Shown in pieces: positions 29,590-40,986 of a stretch of 64,000 bases of DNA. Under the pieces are notes generated by a model. It saw nothing but the letters and a program-made list of their open reading frames with translations. It did not search any database and had not been told where the DNA came from. A program made the translations under genes and the position numbers. Within the stretch, counting starts at the first letter, position 1; each line of letters starts with the position of its first letter. Source of the DNA: Elgaria multicarinata webbii (taxonomy: Eukaryota; Chordata; Lepidosauria; Squamata; Anguidae); assembly GCF_023053635.1 (NCBI RefSeq), contig NC_086179.1, positions 9,190,001 through 9,254,000 of the forward strand, in the 5' to 3' direction.

Positions 29590-29710
29590 CTTTATTACAT
29601 TTATATACTGCCCCATAGGCGAAGCTTTCTGAGTGGTTTACAAAGGTTAAAAACAGTGAACATTAAAAACTATACAATTTTTTAAACCATAAATACAAAC
29701 AAAAACAGAC
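29590..29710 (-). mobile_element. L2 LINE tail
   Basis: TTTATTACATTTATATACTG, CCCCATAGGCGAAGCTTTCT and GAGTGGTTTACAAAGG. Confidence 0.8.
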
Positions 29711-29747
29711 AATATCCATTCAATGGGATCTGTACCGAAAGTGCTTG

Positions 29748-29875
29748 GAGTGGGGGATGGCAACCTGGTGCCCTTCTGATGTTTTGGACTGCAATGCCCA
29801 TTAGCTCTACCCAGTGATCCAGGATTATGGAAGTTGTAGTCCAAAACATCTAGAGGGCACAAAGTTGCCTATCCC
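29748..29875. mobile_element. hAT-like MITE
   Basis: GGGGGATGGCAACCTGGTGC ... CAAAGTTGCCTATCCCTG, with inverted GTTTTGGACTGCAATG and GAAGTTGTAGTCCAAAAC. No convincing target duplication. Confidence 0.65.
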
Positions 29876-29879
29876 TGTT

Positions 29880-30800
29880 TTAGAGGGTCATGCTACTGGG
29901 ATCCATAAAAGTATTTGATAGGTCTGCACCCTCCGGTTTTGCTGCTCAAGGAGGAAGCTAGCAGTACCTTTGTGGCTGAAGGGAACTTCTCTCTCAATTC
30001 ACCAGCTGTGAGGAAGAAGTGTGAATTTAAAAAGGAAGAGGAATTTTGTGGCCTTAGAAGCAAGACAGAATTATCAAGCGCAGGTTCTGTGAGTTGAGTC
30101 ACTGAGGTGGTTTTGTGCACAGAGACATAAGTCCCTCTGCCCACCACATAAACACACATCCCCACCTCAGCAATGGAGGCTCTGTCTTCTCCGTAGCAGA
30201 AAGCTGAGCCTGATTCTCACTGGATGTCAGTAACAAATCCGCAGACAGTGAACTGTGCTCTGCTAGAACTATATGTCAACGGAGGATCTTGGTCTTCTCT
30301 TACCCTTGTGCATGCAGTACTGAGCCGCTTGGCAGGAAGAATTTTTGAAGAGCTGCTCAGGACTGTTTCAAGTTCTTACCAACAGCACACTCAAAACCAG
30401 GACTTGGAGACAACAGAGTTCTCTGTGTTATGAAGCGCACTTGTGGCACTTAACGCCACCATTTTCGGTGCATCTCAAATGTACGACGTTGCCCAAGGTT
30501 GCTTGCAATTAGGTAGGAGGACTTCTGCGTGGTCAGGAGGGGAATTTGCAAAATGCTACCCTGCTATTAGCCCTCTGGTGACCTGGTATACTACCACGTT
30601 AGCCCTAGGGATCACTGAGATAAACCAGTGGTTGGGCTGTACCATGGCACCTAGGGCATTCAAGAGTGAATTCCCCCCCTTACAAAAGTACCCTCCCCAA
30701 AGAAAACTAGCAGGTTGGAAATAAGGTTAGGCTAGAGTGTTTCTGCCTGGCATGCTAGTTTTGTATGTGTAGGGAATTTCTTTTGTGACTTTCCCACTGC
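29880..30800. other. Intergenic, nothing recognised
   Basis: Short open frames only, none with recognisable similarity. Confidence 0.45.
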
Positions 30801-30808
30801 AGTTTCAA

Positions 30809-31232
30809 GTGGTCAGGGGTCTGGAAACAAAGCCCTATGAAGAGAGACTGAATGAACTGGGCATGTTTAGCCTGGAGAAGAGAAGATTGAGGGGAGACAT
30901 GAGAGCACTCTTCAAATACTTAAAAGGTTGTCACACAGAGGAGGGCCAGGATCTCTTCTCGATACTCCTAGAGTGCAGGACACGGAATAATGAGCTCAAG
31001 TGACAGGAAGCCAGATTCCAGCTGGACATCAGGAAAAACTTCCTGACTGTTAGAGCAGTACGACAATGAAATCAGTTACCTAGGGAGGTTGTGGGCTCTC
31101 CCACACTAGAGGCCTTCAAGAGGCAGCTGGACAACCCTCTGTCAGGGATGCTTTAGGGTGGATTCCTGCATTGAGCAGGGGGTTGGACTCGATGGCCTTG
31201 TAGGCCCCTTCCAACTCTGCTATTCTATGATT
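30809..31232 (+). mobile_element. CR1 LINE C-terminus and 3' end
   Basis: Encodes [57 protein letters not shown]; then QLPREV-like sequence and the tail GGATTCCTGCATTGAGCAGG. Matches the C-terminus of chicken CR1 as remembered. Confidence 0.92.
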
Positions 31233-31239
31233 TAGTCCA

Positions 31240-31860
31240 AACCCAGGTTTGCCACCTCTGTGAACGTCAGGCATTTTGTCATAGGTGCTGCAATTATAAT
31301 GTTGGCCAAGATGGGACTAATTCCCTCTTCAATGTATCAATTTGCTCGTCTGTCATTAATTAAAACCAATTGTGAGAGATTATGTTTTTCCCTAGGTTTG
31401 CCCCTAAATTTGGATTCAAAGCGTAATTCAGGCTAGAAGGAAATTGTTCCAACCCAGGCATGCTTTAAAATGGGATAAATGCCCAGCTTCTTAGTTGGCT
31501 TGGAAAAAGGGAAATTGCAAGGCAGATACTGATAGCTAAGGCAAGGGGGGAGTTTTGGCGAACTTCTGCCCCCTTTTAAAATATTAGTTAAAATATAATC
31601 CTTCATGGAAAATTAAGACTGCTTCTTGAAGAGAGAGAATTGGATCCTTTTAATGCCAAAGCTGTCCAACGCTGCTCTTGCTGTTGGTTTTGCATGCATA
31701 TGAAAGAGATGAGTCTCCTTAAAAATGCCGTATTTGTGTTCTTGCCATTAAAGCTCTCTTGAGCTTAGCTTGAAGTTTCTTTTAGCTTTAGGCTACCATG
31801 TATTTAATTGAACATTATGCAGCCAGGAATAGTACAGAGAAGGTAAAGTACTAACGTGGT
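31240..31860. other. Intergenic, nothing recognised
   Basis: Low-copy sequence between a CR1 and a MIR-like SINE. Confidence 0.45.
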
Positions 31861-31861
31861 A

Positions 31862-32056
31862 TGATGGATGCAGTGTTAGGCTGGGGTTACCCAGGTGAAT
31901 CCCTGCTCAGCCGTGAAGCTCACTGGATGAACCACTTGGGCAGATCTTTGTCTTTAAGCATCTCATAGGCATTAATAAGGATTAAATGAGAACAATTGTA
32001 CAGCAGCCTGGGGAACCTGGGAGGAAAGCTGGGATGAAAACGTAATAAATACACTC
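31862..32056 (+). mobile_element. MIR-like SINE
   Basis: GAATCCCTGCTCAGCCGTGA, AGCTCACTGGATGAACCACT, TGGGCAGATCTTTGTC, tail CGTAATAAATA. Relative of 1455-1680. Confidence 0.65.
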
Positions 32057-32157
32057 ATCTGCATAGCAGGGGTCAGCATTTCCGAAGCGGTATGCCTACA
32101 ACACCCATCATGGCTTCAGCTTTACCTCCAGCGCTTCCTTTTTATATGTCATTAACT

Positions 32158-32466
32158 TAGGGTGACCATATGAAAAGGAGGACAGGGCTCCTGTATCTTT
32201 AACAGTTGCATAGAAAAGGGGATTTCAGTAGGTGTCATTTGTATATATGGAGAACCTGGTGAAATTCCCTCTTCATCACAGCAGTTAAAGCTGCAGGAGC
32301 TATACTAGAGTGACCAGATTTAAAAGAGGGCAGCTTTAACTGGTGTGATAAAGAGGAAATTTCCCCAGGTTCCCCATATATACAAATAACACCTGCTGAA
32401 ATCCCCTTTTCAATACAACTGCTAAAGATACAGGAGCCCTGTCCTCCTTTTCATGTGGTCACCCTA
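32158..32466. mobile_element. TAGGGTGACCATATG element, near-palindromic
   Basis: TAGGGTGACCATATGAAAAG ... CTTTTCATGTGGTCACCCTA, flanked by ATTAACT at 32151-32157 and 32467-32473. The two halves are inverted copies sharing TATCTTTAACAGTTG and GAAATCCCC-like words. Sister copy at 34715-35034. Possibly hAT-like. Confidence 0.8.
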
Positions 32467-32809
32467 ATTAACTGTGTATTAGCAGCAGCCAGTGGGGTCT
32501 TGCAGGGTCGAAGTGCCGGGACTTTTTGATTAGCAGAGATAATGATGTAATCTGCCACCCCTCGGACTTCTCTGTTTCCTCTAAGCTAAACTGCAGTTGT
32601 AACAGTAGCTGGGGAGAAGTGGATTTTTCTAGTAATATATTTAAGGACACACAGCTGTGCTTCCTTAGTTAAGGTTCGACCAGGGGGGATGGGATGACAT
32701 TCTACCACTATAAAGGGTAATTGCAGGGGGTTGGTCATTCTATCATTCATAAAATTGATTTTTTTCCCCTCCACAATCTTCCTGAAATTTACAGACTACT
32801 AAAGACAAA

Positions 32810-33320
32810 CAAAGTGGCAAACCATATACGCTTCCGGTTGGAATTCAAGGTGCTGGTAATGACGTTTAAAGCCCTAAATGGCTTGGGACCTCAATACTTG
32901 AGAAAGTGCCTCTCCTTATATATGCTCGCCCGAGACCTTAGCTCTGTTGGAGGAGCCCTTTTCTGCATCCCATCAATGCAACATATACGTTATGATGGGA
33001 CAAGGGAGAGGGCTTTCTCTGTGGTGGCACCCTGACTGTGGAATGCCCTCCCCTTGGAGGCCCGATTGGCACCAACATTGATTGCATTTTGATGCCAAGT
33101 AAAAACATGGCTTTTTAACAAAGACTTTGATGGTTAAACTCACTGGCACATTGTTTTAACTGTATCTATTGCTTTTAAATTATATATTGTTTTAACTTGG
33201 ATCATGGTTTAATTTGTTTTTAACTTTATTGTTTTATACTGTATGTTTTTATCTGTACACCGCCCTGAGAACTTAGTGATACAGGGCAGCATATAAATAT
33301 TTTAAATAAATAAATAAAAT
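32810..33320 (+). mobile_element. L2-clade LINE 3' part
   Basis: Encodes [41 protein letters not shown]; then the tail GTACACCGCCCTGAGAACTT and AAATAAATAAATAAA. Confidence 0.88.
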
Positions 33321-34261
33321 AACAGTTCTCATGTGTCCATTTGCTTTATGAGGCAGGTGGTCCTGCAGGCTACCAAACAGAGGGACTAACAGGCCATAAT
33401 ATTGCCTGGCTGGGTCTGCCAGAGATTCGGCCTCACCACTCCTGGGAGGTCCATATTCTACAGCAACTGCTCTCAGCTGAACTTGATGGAATACCACCCT
33501 CCACCCCTGGCTTTAATTTACTGACCTCTCCTGGCTGAACCTTGCAGGAAACTATAGGGACAGACAGAGCAGGCACACATATGCCTGCTGAGTCTGGCAA
33601 ATCTAAAAGGATGTCTGTTGCTTTTCAAGAACCAAGGGAATTCAATAGGTCTTCCTTTTGAGTAAATATCTATGGATGGAAATGCAGCCTGTGCAGGCTT
33701 GAAACTTGACCACAAACTTAATCACAATCTGCTACTTTGAGATCCAAACAGGAAGAAAAAGCACATAGCATAAAATGAGCTATAATAATTAACATAGTAA
33801 ACTGAAACTTATTCTAATTTAGAATATTTTCCTGTATCATCTTGTGTACTTCCAGAATTAATCAGGGATTTTTAATTCTAGTAGAACAATTTTTCAAGTG
33901 GTCTCCAAATACGGACACAAAACATGAAATGCTTCCTTTTCATGAGGCAGTGCTAAAAAGCTTTTATCTCTGGACACTGGCTTTTGAAAAGTTCAAATGG
34001 GAATCATCAGAGCATAACTTCTGGGGCTCATTTATTAATTTGTAAAGCGAGTTCAACACGTTACACTAGCTTTGATTTTATATTGGATGTCAACATGGTG
34101 TGACATCCTGGCTGACGCTGGCTTGGTTGTCAACTGTATAATATCCAGTCATCCATTACACAAAGCCATGAAATTCATTAAACAAAATAACGATGGTTTA
34201 GAATACAACGTTAAGGCTTAACAGTTTTCAACCAAGCACCAAAGCATTTTAACCAAGCATT
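33321..34261. other. Intergenic, nothing recognised
   Basis: Low-copy sequence; short frames at 33341 and 33842 lack any family signal. Confidence 0.45.
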
Positions 34262-34316
34262 GAGGAGGGAGTTGGAAACAATGGCCTTATAGGCCCCTTC
34301 CAACTCTGATTCTATG
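34262..34316 (+). mobile_element. CR1 tail remnant
   Basis: GAGGGAGTTGGAAACAATGG, CCTTATAGGCCCCTTCCAAC, TCTGATTCTATGA: only the last 50 bp of CR1. Confidence 0.7.
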
Positions 34317-34589
34317 AAAAAGCAGGGAAATTGTGAGTTAAGGCTGACAAGCCTTAATGCCACATCCTCCCTAAGAAGGCAGAAAGTGCAAATGAAATTC
34401 TCCGAAAGCAGATAAACCATGAGGACAGGATGGAGAATATTATATGCAGAGGTGACCGTGGGGTTGTGGAAAACTGATGACGAACAACTTAGGATCACCT
34501 ACTTCTCTTTTTAAGAGTTTTATAATGGTTTATAACGGTATCGACAATTGTTGGGGCCCAGAATACATTCCATGTACTGTTTTCAAACC

Positions 34590-34662
34590 GCGTATTGGCT
34601 GGGGGTGATGGGACTTGTAGTCCCACACATCTGGAGGAGCCCAGTGGAGGATGGCTGATATA
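34590..34662. mobile_element. hAT-like MITE half
   Basis: GGGGGTGATGGGACTTGTAG, TCCCACACATCTGGAGGAGC, GGAGGATGGCTGATATA: only one arm of the 1119-type element. Confidence 0.6.
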
Positions 34663-34714
34663 GGCACTCTTAAAAATAGTAATAGTAGCAACAAAACCTC
34701 TCTCTCTCTCTCTC

Positions 34715-35034
34715 TAGGGTGACCATATGAAAAAGAGGACAGGGCTACTGTATCTTTAACAGTTGTGTTGAAAAGGAAATTTCAGCAGGTGTTATTTGGA
34801 TATATGCGGAACCTGGGAAAATTTCCTCTTCATCACACTTGTTAAAACTGCAGGTGTCCTGTCCTCTTTTAAATCTGGTCACTCTAGTATAGCTCCTGCA
34901 GCTTTAACTGTTGTGACGAAGAGGGGATTTCACCAGGTTCTCCATATCTACAAATGACACCTACTGAAATTCCCTTTTCAATACAACTGTTAAAGATACA
35001 GGAGCCCCGTCCTCCTTTTCATATGGTCACCCTA
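34715..35034. mobile_element. TAGGGTGACCATATG element, second copy
   Basis: TAGGGTGACCATATGAAAAA ... CTTTTCATATGGTCACCCTA. Lies next to a CT microsatellite; no clear target duplication. Confidence 0.8.
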
Positions 35035-35096
35035 ATATACAAACGCAGAAAGAGACACACACTTTCTGTGTGTGTGTGTGTGTATATATATAAAAT

Positions 35097-35370
35097 TAGG
35101 AAAAGAACCTCTTGTGCAAGCACTGAGTCATTACTGACTCTTGGAGGGACGCCAGCTTTCGCTGACGTTTTCTTGGCAGGCCTTATAGCGGAGTGGTTTG
35201 CCGTTGCCTTCCCCAGCCGTTATTATTTTACCGACCTCGGAAGGATGGAAGGCTGAGTCCACCCGAGCCGGCTGCCTGAAACCAGCTTCCGCTGGGATCG
35301 AACTCAGGCCGTGGGGAGACTTTCGGCTGCAGTAACTGCTGCTTTACCGCTCTGTGCCACCCGAGGCTCA
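35097..35370 (-). mobile_element. tRNA-derived SINE (Sauria/Squam1-like)
   Basis: GTGCAAGCACTGAGTCATTA, AGGGACGCCAGCTTTCGCTG, GTTTGCCGTTGCCTTCCCCA, then the tRNA-like head with GGGATCGAACTC and TTTACCGCTCTGTGCCAC. Inserted upstream of the TAF3 promoter. Confidence 0.88.
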
Positions 35371-35658
35371 TATAAAATTAACATATACATAAATAAAATT
35401 AACATCTGAAAAACAGCAGCAGTAAGTCAGGGGCGGCCACGATCCAAACAACAACCTTAAAACAGAAAGGGGGAAGAAGAAAAAAAGAAGTCGATGAAAA
35501 GAAATCAAAACTTTCCCCTCTAGTTGACTTTTTTCCCTCCTCCTTTCTGCCTGGATAGTCGATCCCGGCGCAATCGATGCGAGGCAAGCGTCACGCCCTT
35601 CCTATCGACGCACTCTGGGCTGGGCTGGCGTTGTCTGCTGGGCCGCCAGGCGACCCCT

Positions 35659-35669
35659 AAGATGGCGGC
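35659..35669 (+). promoter_or_regulatory. YY1-like AAGATGGCGGC
   Basis: Exact match to the YY1 core common just downstream of start sites in TATA-less housekeeping promoters; 135 bp before the TAF3 ATG. Confidence 0.65.
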
Positions 35670-35803
35670 GGCGGTGGGGCTGATAGCAGCAGCAGCAGCA
35701 GCGAGAGCAGCGGAGACTCCGGCGTGAGGAGGGGCGCTTTCTTCCGCTCGGGCCATGGCCGGGCGCTGGGCCCCGCGAGGCGCCAGGCCGCAGTGAGGCG
35801 AGG

Positions 35804-35969
35804 ATGTGCGAGAGCTACTCGCGCTGGCTGCTGCGCGTGTCGGTGGCGCAGGTGTGCCAGGCGCTGGGCTGGGACTCGGTGCAGCTCTCCGCCTGCGACC
35901 TCCTCACCGACGTGCTCCAGCGCTACCTGCAGTCCTTGGGCCGCGGCTGCCGGCGCTACTGCGAGCTCT
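35804..35969 (+). CDS. TAF3: TAF3 exon 1 (histone fold start)
   Basis: ATG to CEL plus one base, before GTGAGT. It differs from human at only a few residues, such as R7-W8 for human RS. Very GC-rich. Confidence 0.95.
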
Positions 35970-38900
35970 GTGAGTCCTGGCGGGCAGCCGTTGGGTTGTC
36001 ATGGCGACGGGGCGACGTCCGTGGGGGAAGGCGGGTGTGTGTGTGTGGGGGGGGACTTCGTCATGGGGCGCCGAATTGGGCATGTGCATGGAGGGGGGGA
36101 GGGGAAGGGACCTCCGGGGTCGTCATGGTGCTGTTGTGGTGGCCCCGGGGTTGTCATGGTGACGAGGTGATGTTGATGGGGTTGTCATGTGACTGGTGGT
36201 GGTGGAGGAGGAGGAGGAGATGGGGAGCCTTGGGGTTGTCATGGTGACGGGTAGGGTGAGGGGAGACCCAGTGATGGGCCTGAGGAGCACCAGGAGGAAA
36301 GATCATAGAATCATATTTATTTATTTATTAATTATTTTTTTATACCGCCCAATAGCCGAAGCTCTCAGGGCGGTTCACAAAAATTAAAACCATCATAAAA
36401 CAACCAACAGTCTAAAAACTCAAATACAAAATACAGTATAAAAAGCACAACTAGGATAAAACCACGCAGCAAAATTGATGTAAGATTAAAATACAGAGTT
36501 AAAACAGTAAAATTTAAGTTAAAATTAAGTGTTAAAATACTGAGAGAATAAAAAGGTCTTCAGCTGGCGACGAAAGGAGTACAGTGTAGGTGCCAGGCGG
36601 ACCTATCTGGGGAGCTCATTCCACAACCGGGGTGCCACAGCGGAAAAAGCCCTCCTCCTAGTAGCTACCTGCCTCACTTTCTTTGGCTCACGGAGAATCA
36701 TAGAATAGCAGAGTTGGAAGAGACTTACAAGGCCATCGAGTCCAACCCTCTGCTCAATGCAGGAATCCACCCTAAAGCATCCCTGACAGATGGTTGTCCA
36801 GTTGTTGACCAGTGAAGGGACCAGTTGGCCACAGCCGCCAGCAGTGTGGGTGCCAGTTGTGATATAAATCAGGGATGGGGAATGTGTGGTCCTTCAGATG
36901 TTTTTTTTATTATTATTTATTTGCAATATTTCTATACCGCTCCCTATCCAAGGATTTCAGAGTGACCAACAAATGAGATTTAAGAAGAAAAACATCATTT
37001 AAACCCCCCCTCCAACTCCCATCCACCCCAGCCAGCACAGCCAGTGGTGAGGCATGATGGTAGTTGTAGGCCAAAACATCTGTAGGTCCACAAGTTGCCC
37101 ACCGCTGCTATAAATAGTAGTAGTAATAGTAGTACTGTGGGGTGGAGTGGGAGAAAGTGACTCCATAGGTTGGAATAATCATGTCAGAGGGCCGCAGATT
37201 CACTTGCTGTAGTCAGCATCCCCTCCCTCTCTGGTAGTTGTGAAGTGGAGCACTACAGGTACTAGTCATCTCTTTCTCCAGTTTGCAGCTGGGGAGGTGG
37301 AGGCTTATCCCCCAGTTGCACTGGACACCACGATGGACACAAATTTTGATTGGCTGTCATGTCCAGCCAGTATTTATGGTCATTTGTGTTTGGTAATTGA
37401 GATGGAGGAATGAACAGTGCTGCTGCCAATAATTGCAAGGAATATATATTGCCCTCTGCTGGTGTGCCTGGAGAGTAACAAGACTGTTGTTTGGGTTTGA
37501 TTAATGAAGAAAATCAGTTGGGCTGTTTCTGGGTTTGGGGAATTTGTAGCACTGGGTTTGGTAGAATCGTTGGTGTGGTTATAGGGGAAGAGAACTGAAT
37601 GGGGTTGTTAAAGAGATGGAAATGGCATGGGCAACTGCAGGAGAAGTAACTGGCACCAGTTGTCACTTTGTTTTAGGAATAGGAGGTAAACATGACCTCA
37701 ACATGTTATAGAACTGTGAGTGCAAAACAAATAGATCACCGCAGAAAAAAGTTCTGGTCCAGGCTATGATGATAGTAAATTGCCTAGGTGTGAATAAAGG
37801 GGAATGTAAATTACAAGTACAGGCATAAAAAAAAGTTGGAACGGTTCCTACAGCAGGACAGTTATGAGATTATCCTTCCCACGACGTTTGCTTCCATTGT
37901 GTTGCAAACTTTATAATGATTTGTCTTTCTCTGCTACAGTATAATCTGTCTGTGATGTCCTGTCGAAATAAAATGTGCAGTTCCCCCATTTGTTGCTTAA
38001 AGTCGATGTTCTGTAGTTTAGTTTGGGAATAGATAGCAAGAAGAGATGGGTAGAGCACATACTTTGCATGGAGATGGTCTTGTGTTCAATTCCCGTCCTC
38101 TCTAGTTAAAAGGATCAAGCAAGTGATGCGAAAGACTCTCACTGAGACCCTGGAAAGACCCTGCCAATCTGAGTAGACAATGCTGGGCTAGATGGACAGT
38201 AGTTTCCTTTCCCTCACAAGACTTAGGAGGAAGCTTTTGATATCTCCCAGTGATTTACAACCCTGATCATGCAGGAATCTTAATCATGGGAGGAATCTCT
38301 GCATGTAGAACACACTTCCTTCAGTTCTTCCCCCAACATATTGATGGGGATGGGAGGGCTTATAGGGGACATGATGGTGGAACCAGTGGCCATGGCATTC
38401 CTGTCTTGCTTCACACAACGTTAATCCCGTGGAGCAGAATGCTAGAATAGGGCTGGTGGGTAGACTTATCTAAATTAACAGTTAGTGATAAACAGTTTGT
38501 AGTTTAGAGAGTGCATATAATCAAATGCCGAAAAGCCAGGGTATGAAATCTTAAATAAATAAATCAGTTGCCGCCTTCATGTCCTTAACTTTGGTAGCTG
38601 TTCTGAGTTTCTGGAGCAAGGTCTCTGATTAGATTAAGTGGTTATTGAGTGGGGTGGTGGTGGCTATTTTTAAACTTAGGCCTTAGCTAGACCTAAAGTT
38701 TATCCTGGGATCGTCTCGGGGGTCATCCCTGTTCATGTAAATGACACACAGGATATCCCGGGAGCGGGCAGGGATGACCCCAGGATAAACCATAGGTCTA
38801 GCTAAGGCCTTAGTCGGAGATAGTTACATGGTGCCACTTGTTGAGCGACATATTCATGTCCCCACAACCAAACACATTTGTAGAGACTGGGTGGTGGTGG

Positions 38901-39674
38901 GAAACTGGTTGGAAATTAGAGCCCTACTCCCCACAAATTGCCATGGGTCTCCACTTGTCTGTGTCTACTCATATGTTGAACAAAGGTATGTTGACCTGCT
39001 TCTGAGATTCTTGGCAACCGAAGTCAAGGAGTACTTCTGGTGTCACTATTTCTGTGACATCAGAAGTACTCAGAGCAAGAAAAGACATCAAATGTTTACT
39101 TATACCCTGTGGAGGCTGAAAAATATGTTGATATTCCTAGTCAGCACCTAGGCAATGAAGCACCATGATCTCCACCCCCAATATTAATATAATGCTTTAG
39201 TGTTTTTTTTAAAAAAGCTACTAAGGCTGCAATCCTAAGCATGTTTAGCCAGAAAAAAAACCCCATACAACTCCCAGCCAGCCAGTTGCAGGACTGTTTT
39301 CTATCTAGACGTGCATAGGATTGTGCCCTGAATGAACATATTTCTATACAGTATGTACATGCATTGTTCATTTTTAAAACCCTTTTTTTGCAGTTCCCCC
39401 CGCCCCCTAATAAAATGCATTATTGTTCCAGATGGACGGACAGATCCAATTTTGGAGGACGTAGGTGAAGCCTTCAAACTTATGGGGGTCAACCTGCATG
39501 AACTGGAAGATTACATACTGAATATTGAGCCAGTCACTTTTGCACATCAGATTCCCTCATTCCCTGTCAGCAAGAATAATGTCCTGCAGTTCCCACAGCC
39601 TGGAAGCAAAGATGCAGAAGAGAGGAAAGAGTATATTCCTGATTACATGCCGCCGATTGTCTCTTCTCAAGAAG
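35804..39674 (+). CDS. TAF3: TAF3, TFIID subunit, 5' two exons, partial
   Basis: TAF3 is a TFIID component. It pairs with TAF10 through an N-terminal histone fold and reads H3K4me3 through a C-terminal PHD finger. Exons 35804-35969 and 39432-39674 give 409 nt (136 codons plus one base). Exon 1 begins MCESYSRWLLRVSVAQVCQA and runs to GCRRYCEL. Exon 2 reads GRTDPILEDVGEAFKLMGVN, then LHELEDYILNIEPVTF and the linker to IVSSQE. Residues 1 to about 80 form the histone fold. The long basic exon 3 and the PHD exons are beyond the right edge, since everything from 39675 to 64000 is intron 2. Confidence 0.96.
35995..36248 (+). repeat. Degenerate repeat with RFX X-box-like palindromes
   Basis: GTTGTCATGGCGAC (35995), GTTGTCATGGTGAC (36150 and 36235) and a 13-nt variant (36181) recur in a GGTGAC-rich stretch of TAF3 intron 1. 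The reverse complement fits the X-box consensus GTHNYYATRRNAAC at three of them. It may be only a decaying minisatellite. Confidence 0.6.
36313..36690 (-). mobile_element. L2-clade LINE 3' end, TAF3 intron 1
   Basis: TTTATTTATTTATTAATTAT, TATACCGCCCAATAGCCGAA, CAGGGCGGTTCACAAAAATT, then antisense RT end (GGGGAGCTCATTCCACAACC). Confidence 0.88.
36693..36815 (-). mobile_element. CR1 tail
   Basis: GAATCATAGAATAGCAGAGT, GGCCATCGAGTCCAACCCTC, CATCCCTGACAGATGGTTGT. Confidence 0.85.
36870..37107. mobile_element. hAT-like MITE split by an L2 tail
   Basis: CAGGGATGGGGAATGTGTGG ... CAAGTTGCCCACCGCTG. ATATAAAT (36862-36869) and CTATAAAT (37108-37115) give a 7/8 target duplication. An L2 tail (about 36903-37010: ATTTCTATACCGCTCCCTAT) sits in the left arm, so the L2 came later. 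Confidence 0.85.
37116..38040. other. TAF3 intron 1, nothing recognised
   Basis: Low-copy sequence, mostly without repeats. Confidence 0.45.
38044..38212 (+). mobile_element. tRNA-derived SINE (second family)
   Basis: Head GGTAGAGCACATACTTTGCA (A-box-like) and GTGTTCAATTCCC (B-box-like); body ACTCTCACTGAGACCCTGGA, AATGCTGGGCTAGATGGACA. Different from the Sauria/Squam1-like copies. Confidence 0.7.
38679..38809. mobile_element. MITE with TTA target duplication (Harbinger-like)
   Basis: GGCCTTAGCTAGACCTA ... TAGGTCTAGCTAAGGCC, flanked by TTA at 38676-38678 and 38810-38812. Inside, TATCCTGGGATCGTC and GGGATGACCCCAGGATA fold back. 131 bp. Confidence 0.75.
39232..39336. mobile_element. MITE, family D
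   Basis: GCAATCCTAAGCATGTTTAG, CAACTCCCAGCCAGCCAGTT, GACGTGCATAGGATTGTGCC. Ends about 95 bp before TAF3 exon 2. Confidence 0.75.
39432..39674 (+). CDS. TAF3: TAF3 exon 2
   Basis: TTGTTCCAG acceptor. Encodes the second half of the histone fold and the conserved HQIPSFPVSKNNVLQFPQPG segment, ending SSQE plus one base before GTGAGA. Confidence 0.96.
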
Positions 39675-40986
39675 GTGAGAAATCAATCATTTATCTGGTT
39701 TTGTTTTATCTGGTTTGTTTTTTTGAGCAATAACGCTTGCATTCATTTCAGGCAGCTCAGTCTCTGCTGCCTATATTGTCAGTTTTATATATTGCTCAAT
39801 AGGATCGATTTAAGGATATGTTGCTACTCTTTGACTTCCTTAGCAGTTTGCAAGGGATGAACGGAGTACTGAAATAATGCTTAGTGGCAGGCAGGATACT
39901 TTGCTGTTCAAGCTTCCTTGGTACTACACCAGTGTAAATGACCCAAGGGATGTTATGTGGAAATAGATCTGGGTTTGAGTTCTTGCTCAGCCCTGAGCAT
40001 ACTGGTTGGTTTGTATACTTCATTATCAGTTTCTCATGTGAAAAATGAATCACTGTGAGATTAAGTTAAAAAGTGCTGTGGTGTTAAAATTGCCCCTTTG
40101 GTGTTCAATACGCTTTGGCATTTGGGTCATGTGGTAGTGAGCCAAATTTGTAAATAGGCCTTCTCCTGGTTCCCTGTGGTGAATAAGACTAGCAGGGAAG
40201 TGGCCCAGTTCTGTTTTGTGGGAAAAAATAGGTTCTATTTTCTTCTTCTTTCGGGATGCCAGTGTGCTACAAATAACTGCCATAGGCATGTGTTGGAAAG
40301 TAGGCTACTAACAATGCACGTAGGCTAGTAAGCTCTGGATTTAGTTGGAATGCTAGGTTTAGTGTGCCTCAGAACCCACTTACACAAAACCCAGCAATGT
40401 GTCAATGAGGATAAAATGGTGCAAAGAATCCTTTTACCTTGGAGGTACACATGTCTTCAAACTAATGGATAATCATAGGACTCTTGTTTTATCCTGCAGT
40501 GTGGTGTGGTGTGGAATTGCCAGTTTCAAAGAAGTCCTAAAATAGAAATAGAAACTCATTGTAGGGTAGTACTTTTGCTCCTCTGCCAAATGTAGTGAAT
40601 TTAGCAAGACCCTTCTGGTTTTATGTATAAGGTGCCATTCTGTGCTGAAATAAGAAGATTTAGGATTGCAGTATTCATATTTGCCTCAGATATGTGACAA
40701 AACCTAATAAGCATTGGAAATGGTGAAACTAGTGGCACCCAATTGCTGCATAATGAAAAATAGGCAGTTAGTTACAGTAAATACGGATTGTGGACATGCC
40801 TGTTTTTTCAGCTACAGAAACTGATGTAAACTATTAGGAACAGACTAAAATACCCTCAGTGACTGTGTATTGTCAGTTTCGTTTTTTAATTTTAAAATCA
40901 TACTGTCTAAAAGAATGTCCTAGTGGACTGTGCAAAATATACATCATAAACGTATTTTATTTGAAGCAAACTGTTTAGTAACATAA
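39675..40986. other. Start of TAF3 intron 2, nothing recognised
   Basis: Low-copy sequence; a MIR-like scrap may lie near 39960-40010. Confidence 0.45.

Larger units (their letters stand above)
35540..36290 (+). promoter_or_regulatory. TAF3: TAF3 CpG island promoter and first-intron start
   Basis: Dense CpG from about 35540, through exon 1, into intron 1. It has no TATA box, a YY1-type AAGATGGCGGC at 35659-35669, a CAG run before the start codon and repeated RFX-like palindromes after exon 1. Start site probably near the YY1 motif. Confidence 0.8.

Noticed and set aside
35724-36247. Overlapping 147-148 codon frames across TAF3 exon 1 and intron 1
   Set aside because: Read through the clear GTGAGT donor at 35970; only residues up to the donor match TAF3.
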